Shown: positions 9,093 to 16,726 of the stretch, piece after piece
Position numbering within the stretch: the first letter of the stretch is position 1
Layout of the letters: every line of letters begins with the position of its first letter
Source of the DNA: Actinomycetaceae bacterium
GTDB taxonomy: Bacteria; Actinomycetota; Actinomycetes; Actinomycetales; Actinomycetaceae
Direction of reading: 5' to 3'
NCBI GenBank assembly: GCA_030532245.1
Contig: JAUNLN010000002.1
Coordinates: 92,359-156,358, forward strand
Length of the DNA stretch: 64,000 nucleotides
Notes under the pieces: generated by a model
The model's input: the letters and a program-made list of their open reading frames with translations, nothing else
What the model was told of the DNA's origin: nothing
The model's database searches: none
Position numbers and translations under genes: made by a program

Positions 9093-9106
9093 TTGGCGCG
9101 CGCCAA
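9093..9106. promoter_or_regulatory. candidate LacI-type operator (14-bp perfect palindrome)
   Basis: TTGGCGCGCGCCAA is a perfect palindrome with the central CG step usual in LacI-family operators. It begins one base after the -10 box of the promoter at 9108-9136, a position where a bound repressor would block transcription start. The partner regulator would be the LacI-type protein at 5030-6052 (inference). Confidence 0.55.
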
Positions 9107-9107
9107 C

Positions 9108-9136
9108 AGTCTATCTCGACAACTTTGTTCTGACAA
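9108..9136 (-). promoter_or_regulatory. promoter of the inositol-type operon
   Basis: On the minus strand TTGTCA (9131-9136) and TAGACT (9108-9113) are separated by exactly 17 bases, a good sigma-70-type match, and point at the iolE-like gene whose start is 56 bases further on. Confidence 0.6.
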
Positions 9137-9229
9137 GCATTTTTGGTGATTATTTTGAAACAGGGCTACAAGATCGCGTTCGGCAATAGACTGGCAACAT
9201 ACGTAGCAGCCGAAATTCAGGGGAAAATC

Positions 9230-9724
9230 ATGGACGTTATCGATCAGCTTCTTAGCCAAAACCGCGAGTTTGCGGGCAGTTTCCCTGGCGAGGCAGCCGG
9301 CGCGCCTACGCTGCATGTGGCGATCGTGACGTGCATGGACAGCCGCCTGCACCCTTACGACATGTTCGGTCTCTCCGCCGGCGAAGCGCATTTTTTGCGT
9401 AATGCAGGTGGAATCGTCACTGAAGACACGCTGCGTACCCTAAGCATTTCCCAGCACGAGCTTGGCACGACCCACATCATGCTCGTTCAGCACAGCGACT
9501 GCGGTATGTCGAAGACGAAGGACGACGATTTCCTCGCCGAACTTCGCGAAGAAACCGGGCAGACGCCGGGCTGGGTGCCGGGCGGTTTTGACGACGTGGA
9601 GGAGTCTGTTCGCGCAGGCATGGCGAAGATTCAGGCGTCCCCGTTCATCGACTCGACGAACTTGCGCGGGTTTGTATACGACGTGAAAACGGGGCTAGTC
9701 CACGAAGTTTTCCAAGCGGAATAA
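9230..9724 (+). CDS. beta-class carbonic anhydrase
   Basis: Zinc enzyme interconverting carbon dioxide and bicarbonate. From the ATG at 9230 the protein is 164 residues, the size of the short actinobacterial beta-class enzymes. Zinc ligands are visible: Cys35 in CMDSRL, with Asp37 and Arg39 as the conserved dyad, and His88 and Cys91 in QHSDCGM. The frame is open 29 codons further upstream, but GGGG lies six bases before ATG 9230 and the conserved protein begins MDVIDQLLSQN. It is divergent from the inositol-type operon and ends at a strong hairpin at 9739. Confidence 0.93.
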   Translation: MDVIDQLLSQNREFAGSFPGEAAGAPTLHVAIVTCMDSRLHPYDMFGLSAGEAHFLRNAGGIVTEDTLRTLSISQHELGTTHIMLVQHSDCGMSKTKDDDFLAELREETGQTPGWVPGGFDDVEESVRAGMAKIQASPFIDSTNLRGFVYDVKTGLVHEVFQAE

Positions 9725-9738
9725 GAGCTTGCCTGAGG

Positions 9739-9768
9739 CGAGGGCATTTCAACGGCGAAATGCCCTCG
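9739..9768 (+). terminator. terminator after carbonic anhydrase
   Basis: A 12-bp perfect stem CGAGGGCATTTC / GAAATGCCCTCG with a six-base loop, followed by a T-rich tail (gatattcttct), between the convergent carbonic anhydrase and U32 genes. Confidence 0.75.
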
Positions 9769-9802
9769 GATATTCTTCTCGCCCTCGCGAGCGCCTCGAG
9801 GC

Positions 9803-11155
9803 TTACCCTCCGTGGTAGAGGTTTGCGCGCACGCGAATCATTGCACCTACTGGTATTTCGCGTTCGCAAGGCATTGAGTAGGTTCTCGCCGGATGGTTGA
9901 TCTCTTCCACGGGGCGCCCCTGCGCGTCTTGTAGGCCCTCGCTTGGCACCTCCATTTTGATCGGTGGCTCACCGGGGAACAGGATTTCCATTTCTTTGCC
10001 CGGAGCGAGCTTGTTCTTCGAATGCAACTCGAGCCTGCGCGTCTGCGGGTCATAACCCGTGACGAGGCCGCCTAGCACCCAAGTGTTGATGTAGCCTCCG
10101 CGGCTTACGTCTTCGCTCGCCGGCGACTCGGGGTAGTAAAAGCCCGTTGAGTACGTGCGGTGCGTGACCTTGTTCGGCTCCTCGAGGAGCCACGGGGAGA
10201 ACGTGACGGGCGTGGCGGGCCTTGGATCTTCCGGCAAGTGCACCTGGTCGTGGAACGTGGCGAGCTGGTTGCCCTGCTCGTCCTCAAAACCGCGCTGCAC
10301 GAGGTACTCCCCGACCGCGGTTTTGTACGCGTTCGTCATTGCCGCAACATAGTAGGCACTCTTCGCGCGGCCTTCAATTTTGAGTGAGGTGACGCCGGCG
10401 TCGAGAATGTCGTCGATGTGCGCGATCGTGTTCATGTCGTTGGAGTTGAACAGGAACGTGCCCTGGTCGGTGATTTCAACGGGAATGAACTCGCCGGGCC
10501 TACGTTCTTCGACGACGTGGTACTTGTAGCGGCACGACTGCGCGCAGTCACCGTGGTTGGCGTCGCGGCCCGTCGTGTGTTGCGAGATGAGGCAGCGCCC
10601 CGAAAACGCCATGCACATGGAGCCGTGTACGAACGCTTCAATCTCGAGGTCGGGGTTGGTGTGTGCCCGAAGCTCGCGAATATCTTGGAGGGAGAGCTCG
10701 CGGGCGAGTACTACGCGGCTTGCGCCTAGTGCGGCGAGCGCGTTCGCCGCCTGATAGTTTGTGACGCCCGCCTGGGTTGAGACGTGGATTTCGGTGTTTG
10801 GCGCGACCTCGCGTGCCGCCATGAGCACGCCGATATCGGTGACGATTAGGGCGTCCACGCCGATGTCTCCGAGCTGGCCCATGTATTCGTTCATGGCCTT
10901 CACTTCATCGGAGGAAGGCAGGATGTTTGCGGTTACGAATACTCGCCCGCCGCGCTCGTGGGCGTAGGCGACCGCCTCCTCGATGTCTTCCATTGAGAAG
11001 TTTTTGGGTGCTGAACGCATTCCGAATTGTTTGCCGCCAAAGTAGACGGCGTCGGCACCGAAATCGAATGCCGTTTTCAAGGTGTTGAGGTTGCCGGCCG
11101 GTGCTAGTACTTCTGGGCGCTTGCGGCGGCGGATGCCGGGAAATAGTTCAGTCAC
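9803..11155 (-). CDS. U32 family peptidase / tRNA hydroxylation protein (TrhP-like)
   Basis: Member of the U32 family, related to E. coli YegQ/TrhP, which is needed for tRNA uridine hydroxylation, and not a proven protease. The family signature is plain: EAFVHGSMCMAFSGRCLIS around residues 172-190, followed by further conserved cysteines in GDCAQSCRYKY. The N-terminal block PEVLAPAGNLNTLKTAFDFG and GADAVYFGG are also standard. The 450-residue length fits the long U32 form with a C-terminal beta domain. The start is GTG at 11155 (MTELFPGIRR) with no clear ribosome-binding site. It lies back to back with the PemK-like gene. Confidence 0.9.
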   Translation of the reverse strand: MTELFPGIRRRKRPEVLAPAGNLNTLKTAFDFGADAVYFGGKQFGMRSAPKNFSMEDIEEAVAYAHERGGRVFVTANILPSSDEVKAMNEYMGQLGDIGVDALIVTDIGVLMAAREVAPNTEIHVSTQAGVTNYQAANALAALGASRVVLARELSLQDIRELRAHTNPDLEIEAFVHGSMCMAFSGRCLISQHTTGRDANHGDCAQSCRYKYHVVEERRPGEFIPVEITDQGTFLFNSNDMNTIAHIDDILDAGVTSLKIEGRAKSAYYVAAMTNAYKTAVGEYLVQRGFEDEQGNQLATFHDQVHLPEDPRPATPVTFSPWLLEEPNKVTHRTYSTGFYYPESPASEDVSRGGYINTWVLGGLVTGYDPQTRRLELHSKNKLAPGKEMEILFPGEPPIKMEVPSEGLQDAQGRPVEEINHPARTYSMPCEREIPVGAMIRVRANLYHGG

Positions 11156-11265
11156 GGTGGCAAGTGTACCGACTGAAGCCGCTGATTCTAACTCGTGGCC
11201 TTGAGGAGCAGCCGATTGGTCGGGCGTCCGCTACTCTGATTGTGACTTTGCTTGAAGGGAAGATG

Positions 11266-11949
11266 ATGGCGCAGGGGATTTTTGGACGCATCGCAAGTTC
11301 GCTCATGCGTACTGCAAAAACGGAGGTTAAGAGGCAGGCTCGTAGGGCTGTGAGAGACCAGCTTGACAACCTGCTTGGAGGCGGCGCGAGCAGGCCTACG
11401 GGCAGGCCGGGCTCTTCGCAGGGCCGCAACGGCAATTCGCAGCCTAAGCCTCACGCATCGCGGGGTAAGCCTCGCCCTTCAAAGCCGCGTTTTGACTATG
11501 AGGAGCCCTCAGCTCACTTTGAAAGTGCTGACGCGTATTACATGCCGCGCGGCGCTGCCCTGCCGGCGTTTAGCTATTCGCCGCAGCAGAATCATCGGGC
11601 TGACCCCGGTGAAGTGGTGTGGACGTGGGTGCCTTTCGAAGATGACCCGTCGCAGGGCAAAGACCGCCCGGTGCTTGTGCTTGCTGAGACGAGTTCGGGA
11701 GTGTTTGCCGCGCAGATGACGAGCCGCGATCGCACGGATGGTTTCCTCGCCGAAGACAACTTTGGGAGGGCGTGGCTCGACATTGGCACCGGTTCGTGGG
11801 ATCGCGAGGGGCGCCGCTCCGAAGTGAGGCTCGACCGCCTCCTTGTGATTCCGCGCGGATCGATGCGCAGGGAGGGCGGACGCGTCGACGAAAAGACGTT
11901 CGCTCGCGTGGTCGCAAAGATTCGTGAGGTGCACCAGAGCCGCTCATAG
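11266..11949 (+). CDS. PemK/MazF-fold protein with basic N-terminal extension
   Basis: The C-terminal half (from about residue 117) has the PemK/MazF beta-barrel pattern: DPGEVVWTWVPFEDD, then KDRPVLVLAE, matching the Gx[IV]xW..h and [KR].RPVLV motifs of the family. The N-terminal 110 residues are basic and Pro/Gln/Gly-rich and probably disordered. MazF-type proteins are usually mRNA interferases, but this 227-residue stand-alone form has no visible antitoxin beside it, so toxicity is not shown. The start is one of two adjacent ATGs (11263, 11266); GAAGGGA upstream spaces better to the second. It is followed 43 bases later by the helicase gene, probably in one transcript. Confidence 0.8.
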   Translation: MAQGIFGRIASSLMRTAKTEVKRQARRAVRDQLDNLLGGGASRPTGRPGSSQGRNGNSQPKPHASRGKPRPSKPRFDYEEPSAHFESADAYYMPRGAALPAFSYSPQQNHRADPGEVVWTWVPFEDDPSQGKDRPVLVLAETSSGVFAAQMTSRDRTDGFLAEDNFGRAWLDIGTGSWDREGRRSEVRLDRLLVIPRGSMRREGGRVDEKTFARVVAKIREVHQSRS

Positions 11950-11992
11950 GCACGTGGCCCGCAAGGGGTGGGTCTTCAACGGGGAGGGAATG

Positions 11993-14900
11993 ATGGAGGA
12001 GTTTTTGCCTCTCGTACCGGGGTTGTACGAGACCATTATTGATGCAGGCTTGCAGTCTGCCCTCGAAAAGTACGGTGAGCGGGCCGTGCGCCAAGCTGTT
12101 GACAACGCAGACTTCCCCTACGTGATCTCCAGGTACGTGGCGCTACGCCTCGAGCGTTCGCTTTCGCGCAGTAAGAAGACGGATAGGTTCGAGCTCACCG
12201 ATCAGATCCTCGAGATCCTAAACGAGCATGATGGTGTCACGCATTCGGGCAGGCCACTCCTCCTGCAAAGTAATGAGGCGCAGCTTCTCACCGAGATTAA
12301 GAGAAGCGAGCGCGCGGCGAACCTGCAGCGCCCCGAAACCCCGCTAAATGATGCGGCTTTGCTTACGAACGCCGAGCACGACCCCTCTATTCAGGCCGAG
12401 CTTGCAAAAGAGTTTCCTTCAGCCGATCGCGTCGACGCCCTCATCGCTTTTATTAAGTGGACGGGCATTCGCACGATCACGAAGGAGCTTGCCGACTTGA
12501 AGGCGCGCGGTGTGCCCATTCGCATTATCACCACCACCTACACGGGTGCGACGAACCGGGAGGCGCTCGACCGGCTCGTGCGCGAGTATGGCGCGCAGAT
12601 CAAGGTCAACTACAACACTCGCTCCACGCGCCTGCACGCAAAAGCCTGGCTGATTCACCGAAACACGGGTTTTCACACGGCGTTTGTCGGCTCATCCAAC
12701 CTTTCGGCTGCAGCTATGGAAGATGGGTTGGAGTGGAATGTTCGCCTCGCGAAAAACAACACGCCGGCAGTTTTTGAAAAGTTTGAAAAGACGTTTGAGT
12801 CGTACTGGGCCTCCCCCGCTTTCGAGACATACGACCCCGATAAAGACGCCGCGCGCCTCGACGCTGCTCTCGAAGATGCCCGCGGTTTTGGCAAAAAGTC
12901 GGTGCTGCACTTCGACTTCACCGCACTCGACATCCGGCCGTACCCCTACCAGCAGCTCATGCTCGACGAGATCGCGTACGAGCGCTCCCAGGGCCACCAT
13001 GAAAACCTGGTGGTTGCCGCGACGGGTACCGGTAAGACCGTCGTGGCCGCGCTCGACTACAAGGCATTGCGCGAGCAAATGGCTAGCGAGCTTGGGAGGC
13101 TTCCGCGCACACTTTTCGTGGCACACCGCGACGAAATCTTGAACCAGTCGATGCAGACGTTCCGAGACGTCGTGAAGTCGCCCAGAATCACGTGGTCCAC
13201 GTCCGCCGGATATTCCCTGCGCGACCTAGACGAAACGTCTTTTAGCGCGTTCGATAACCTCGCGTTCGCCTCAATCCAGTCCCTGCACGCAAAGGTGCTA
13301 CAAGACCTGCCGAGCGACTTTTTCGACATCGTAATAGTCGATGAGTTCCACCACGCACAAGCGTCTAGCTACCGCCGTCTCCTGGGCCACTTCCAGCCAA
13401 GAGAGCTCGTGGGTCTAACCGCAACCCCCGAGCGCGGTGACGGCGTAAACGTTGCCCTAGAGTTTTTCGACGGCCGCATCGCAAGTGAGATTCGGCTGTG
13501 GGACGCACTGGAAGAGGGCCTGCTCTCCCCCTTCCACTACTTCGTGAACTTCGATGGCACCGACCTTTCAAACGTGAAAATGAAGGGCGGCGATTACGTA
13601 ACGAGCGAACTTTCAAACGTTCTCACGGGCAATGATGCGCGCGTGCGAATGATCGTGGAGGCGATGCGAGACAAGATTCTCGACATGTCGAACATGCGTG
13701 CCCTGTGCTTCTGCGTCGATATTAAGCACGCGCGATACATGTCGGAGTCGTTTAAGAAGTTTGGTTTCAAAGCCGAATACGTGACGTCCCGCGAATCTTC
13801 GATGCCTCGCGATGAGGCGCTTCGCGCTCTTGCAGACGGAGAGATCCAAATCATTTGTTCGGTCGATATTTTCAATGAGGGCGTGGACGTGCCCGACATT
13901 GACACGGTGCTTATGTTGCGGCCAACGCAGTCTTCCACGATCTTCCTGCAACAGCTTGGCCGCGGCCTGCGCCTGTCGAAAAACAAGACTGTGCTCACTG
14001 TGCTGGACTTCGTTGGTAACCAGAACAAGGAGTTTCGTTTCGACCTGAAACTTCAAGCACTCACGGGAAAGCCTCGAAACAAGCTCGCGGATGCTGTTGA
14101 GTCTGGGTTTAGTCACCTGCCTGCAGGTTCCCAGATCATTTTGGAGGAGAAGCCTCGCGAGATTGTGCTCCGCTCGATTAGGAACAATCTGCGGATCACC
14201 ACGTCTAAGCTGCCCGGTGAAATCAGGAACACGGCTCTCCTGGCGGGTGTGAAAGACATTGAAGGCTACCAGTTGAGCGACTACCTGAGTGATGCGCAGC
14301 GTGAGCTTGCCGATATTTACAATCGCTCTAAGTTTGCCGACAAACCTGTTTCGTGGCGCAGGCTTCGCCACTGGGCGTCTACCGGGAGTGACGTGGAGGG
14401 TGATGGTTTTGAGGACGTTCGCGCGAGGCTTCGCTCGATCGCTCACGTGACTGACAGGGAGCGGATTGAAACGTACTTGCACCTGCTGTCTACTCCTCAA
14501 CTGCGTTACGAGGCGCTGTCGATGCGCGAAAAATACTTCGCGCACATGCTTATGTACTCGTTTTGGCCAAAGGGTGAGCGTGACGGGAAACGGTTTGAGT
14601 CGATTGATTTCGCACTTCAGGTTTTGCGCTCCACGCCGGGTCTGGTTGACGAGCTTTCGCAAATGTTCGAGGCGGCGAGTAGTAGGTCGAAGAGATTGTA
14701 TGAGGTGCCGGCAGGCGAATTGTCGCTTACGCCTCTAATGGTTGGTGCGAAGTACAGTCGCGAGGAGTTGCTTGCGGGCTTGGGTCAGGGTTTCGAGTTT
14801 GAAGATCAGGTGCCGGGTCACATGCGTGAGGGCGTGAAGTACTGTAGGCGCACGAATACGGATGCTCTGCTGGTGACGCTCGTGAAGTCGGAGGCTGATT

Positions 14901-15211
14901 TTTCTCCAAATACGCTGTACCGTGATTTCGCGCTTACTCCTACCCTGTTTCATTGGGAGTCACAGTCGACCACGACTCCTGAGTCGAAAGCGGGCATGCG
15001 TTACCAGGGGAAGAGCGAGAATCCGTCAAATATTGCCCTGTTTATTAGGGAGCATAAGAAGGATGCGTTTGGTGAGGGCGCTGCGTACACGTTTGCTGGG
15101 CCCGCGCATTTTGTGGAGACGACTGGGTCGGAGCCGATGCAGATTACTTGGAAGTTGGATCATGCTCTGCCGCCCGAGTTGTACGTGGAGGCAAGGGCTG
15201 TGGCTTCTTAA
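11993..15211 (+). CDS. PLD-domain SF2 helicase with DUF3427 C-terminus
   Basis: A 1072-residue multidomain protein. Residues about 140-260 form a phospholipase-D-like nuclease domain with an HxK motif (RLHAKAWLI, His about 215) and GSSNLS. An SF2 DEAD-like helicase follows: Walker A ATGTGKT about 343-349, DEFHH at about 450, TATPERGDG at about 476, and motif VI QLGRGLRLS at about 653. The last third matches the DUF3427 type, including blocks ending in a beta-rich restriction-enzyme-associated region. Such proteins are widely annotated as helicases and are often found near defence genes; the role here is inferred. The start is ATG 11993 (second of a pair) after GGGAGG. It sits between the PemK-like gene and two tRNA genes. 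Confidence 0.88.
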   Translation: MEEFLPLVPGLYETIIDAGLQSALEKYGERAVRQAVDNADFPYVISRYVALRLERSLSRSKKTDRFELTDQILEILNEHDGVTHSGRPLLLQSNEAQLLTEIKRSERAANLQRPETPLNDAALLTNAEHDPSIQAELAKEFPSADRVDALIAFIKWTGIRTITKELADLKARGVPIRIITTTYTGATNREALDRLVREYGAQIKVNYNTRSTRLHAKAWLIHRNTGFHTAFVGSSNLSAAAMEDGLEWNVRLAKNNTPAVFEKFEKTFESYWASPAFETYDPDKDAARLDAALEDARGFGKKSVLHFDFTALDIRPYPYQQLMLDEIAYERSQGHHENLVVAATGTGKTVVAALDYKALREQMASELGRLPRTLFVAHRDEILNQSMQTFRDVVKSPRITWSTSAGYSLRDLDETSFSAFDNLAFASIQSLHAKVLQDLPSDFFDIVIVDEFHHAQASSYRRLLGHFQPRELVGLTATPERGDGVNVALEFFDGRIASEIRLWDALEEGLLSPFHYFVNFDGTDLSNVKMKGGDYVTSELSNVLTGNDARVRMIVEAMRDKILDMSNMRALCFCVDIKHARYMSESFKKFGFKAEYVTSRESSMPRDEALRALADGEIQIICSVDIFNEGVDVPDIDTVLMLRPTQSSTIFLQQLGRGLRLSKNKTVLTVLDFVGNQNKEFRFDLKLQALTGKPRNKLADAVESGFSHLPAGSQIILEEKPREIVLRSIRNNLRITTSKLPGEIRNTALLAGVKDIEGYQLSDYLSDAQRELADIYNRSKFADKPVSWRRLRHWASTGSDVEGDGFEDVRARLRSIAHVTDRERIETYLHLLSTPQLRYEALSMREKYFAHMLMYSFWPKGERDGKRFESIDFALQVLRSTPGLVDELSQMFEAASSRSKRLYEVPAGELSLTPLMVGAKYSREELLAGLGQGFEFEDQVPGHMREGVKYCRRTNTDALLVTLVKSEADFSPNTLYRDFALTPTLFHWESQSTTTPESKAGMRYQGKSENPSNIALFIREHKKDAFGEGAAYTFAGPAHFVETTGSEPMQITWKLDHALPPELYVEARAVAS

Positions 15212-15251
15212 CGGCGAAATGTTGAGGAAAACCGTTGTTGGATACAAAAAG

Positions 15252-15322
15252 AGCGAGTGACGGGAATCGAACCCGCACCATCTGCTTGGAAGGCAGAGGC
15301 TCTACCATTGAGCTACACTCGC
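15252..15322 (-). tRNA. tRNA-Gly (anticodon TCC)
   Basis: Cloverleaf with acceptor GCGAGTG / CACTCGC, anticodon stem TCTGC / GCAGA, loop CTTCCAA giving anticodon TCC, and TTCGATT in the T loop. No CCA is encoded. It lies 40 bases after the helicase stop on the opposite strand. Confidence 0.95.
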
Positions 15323-15424
15323 TAAGTCAAAAACGACGGTCGCCGCTTCGACAAAAATGAATACTACAGCAAACTTGTCGAGTTGTGAAATGAGTGCCCT
15401 TTGCGGCTATGATTATCAAGGTCA

Positions 15425-15501
15425 CGGGGTGTGGCGCAGTTTGGTAGCGCGTCCGCTTTGGGAGCGGAAGGCCGTGGGTTCAAGTCCCGCCACCCCGACC
15501 A
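15425..15501 (+). tRNA. tRNA-Pro (anticodon TGG)
   Basis: Acceptor CGGGGTG / CACCCCG, anticodon stem TCCGC / GCGGA with loop TTTGGGA (anticodon TGG), T loop TTCAAGT, and an encoded CCA end. It is divergent from tRNA-Gly and followed at once by a repeat-derived hairpin. Confidence 0.95.
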
Positions 15502-15506
15502 TGTGA

Positions 15507-15632
15507 TGTCTCGGGACATAGTTCAGTCTATGTCCCGAGATTTTTTATTCCCCAGGAGGCGGTGTCTCACGACATCATTCGCGCTCCCGGCCGGGATGTC
15601 TCAAGACATATGTCCGCGTGTGTCTCGCGGCA
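15507..15632. repeat. cluster of TGTCTC-NN-GACAT palindromes (possible IS ends)
   Basis: Within 126 bases downstream of tRNA-Pro the near-palindrome TGTCTCxxGACAT occurs at 15507-15519, inverted at 15530-15540, at 15563-15575 and at 15597-15609, with a degenerate copy at 15621-15632. The only variable positions are the central two. Motifs of this kind resemble terminal repeats of actinobacterial insertion sequences (from memory), but no transposase is present, so this may be a relic or a landing site. Confidence 0.6.
15509..15546 (+). terminator. terminator after tRNA-Pro
   Basis: A 13-bp perfect stem TCTCGGGACATAG / CTATGTCCCGAGA with a six-base loop followed by TTTTTT. It is made from two inverted copies of the local palindromic repeat. 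Confidence 0.85.
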
Positions 15633-15711
15633 AACGCATAGCAACAAAAACAAAGTATTACCTCAGTAATCACCGGCGGACTTGGCTCCAGTTGGACTTT
15701 AATTAGCTGAT

Positions 15712-16599
15712 ATGAACGGCTACTCCAAGGCGCAGGTTCGCTTCCACCTCATTCCTCGCCTACAGGGCGCACATTTTCCAAGCCACGTAAGCCTCGAATA
15801 TGTCTCAAGCAACGGAGTTTCGTTGCGAGAATCAGGTGGCCTCAGTTCACAGGAAATTTCAGCCTTTTCTCAAACGCTCGAGACGTGGATGAGGCGCGGA
15901 CAACTCCAGCAAACAAGCTTAACCGTCGCAGACACCACGCACGTTTGCCCCGAACCCTCACACGTGAGCACCTACCTTCTTGAGGCCGTCCAATCCGAGA
16001 TAACCCTCAAAACATGCCCTGGCTGTGGGCAACTGTTCCTATATTTCGACTTCCTCGCGGGCCAGACAGAGCCGGTTAGAGAGAACATCGGTATCCCAGT
16101 AACGACCCAGGAGCTCTCTGATTTGCGCCACGCTTTCGAAAACGCACCCGTTGAAGAGGCGTTTTGGAGCACCCCTTCAAACGGCTTCGAGTACGTCTCA
16201 GCGGCGAAATCCGCGGTCACACTCAGCCGCAACCGCGTAGTTATCCATACGCCCATTCCACAAGTCTTTGAGATAGCTATGAGCAACGACGAGTGGAGAG
16301 AAGTGCAACGCCTTGCCACCGGGCTAAGCCGCGGTATCGAGGTGAACAGGTTCGAGGCCTCCTCACTGCCCGCAAACCTCACACTTCAAATGAGGGCGAG
16401 CCACGTTACGGACCCATTCGACCCGAGCGAAAACGTCGTGCTCGTGCACCTGCGAGTAAGCGATGGTAACGGTCAAACAGTGTCAGATATTGATTTCGTA
16501 CTGGGTGCGGATGGCGAAAAAGTCGCCGACTTGGCACACCGAAACTCGGCTGACCAGATAGTTCTATACGGAAGAACGCGGCTCCGGGTACCTAAGTAG
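15712..16599 (+). CDS. unrecognised protein (295 aa) beside repeat patch
   Basis: I do not recognise this protein. It has no signal peptide or membrane span; one CPGCGQLF knuckle near residue 103 could be half of a zinc site, and the rest reads as mixed alpha-beta sequence (for example SYLLEAVQSEIT-like helices and LRVSDGNG-like turns). The ATG at 15712 has no convincing ribosome-binding site and codon use looks somewhat less G+C-rich than that of neighbouring genes, which with the preceding palindrome cluster and tRNA suggests horizontal acquisition (inference). It is a single-gene unit, followed by the M13 peptidase gene 128 bases later. Confidence 0.65.
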   Translation: MNGYSKAQVRFHLIPRLQGAHFPSHVSLEYVSSNGVSLRESGGLSSQEISAFSQTLETWMRRGQLQQTSLTVADTTHVCPEPSHVSTYLLEAVQSEITLKTCPGCGQLFLYFDFLAGQTEPVRENIGIPVTTQELSDLRHAFENAPVEEAFWSTPSNGFEYVSAAKSAVTLSRNRVVIHTPIPQVFEIAMSNDEWREVQRLATGLSRGIEVNRFEASSLPANLTLQMRASHVTDPFDPSENVVLVHLRVSDGNGQTVSDIDFVLGADGEKVADLAHRNSADQIVLYGRTRLRVPK

Positions 16600-16726
16600 A
16601 GTCGAAGCTTCGTTCCGGGGCCAAAAGCGTCACGCCTTGCACCACCAACAAACTAACGGGTTTTCTTTTAGCTAAAACGGTTGCCTGCGACTTTCAGTGT
16701 CCACGGTATTAGTTAAAGTTGGACGT

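Noticed and set aside
13613-14662. 349-codon minus-strand frame opposite the helicase
   Set aside because: Lies wholly inside the well-supported helicase gene; no supporting signals.
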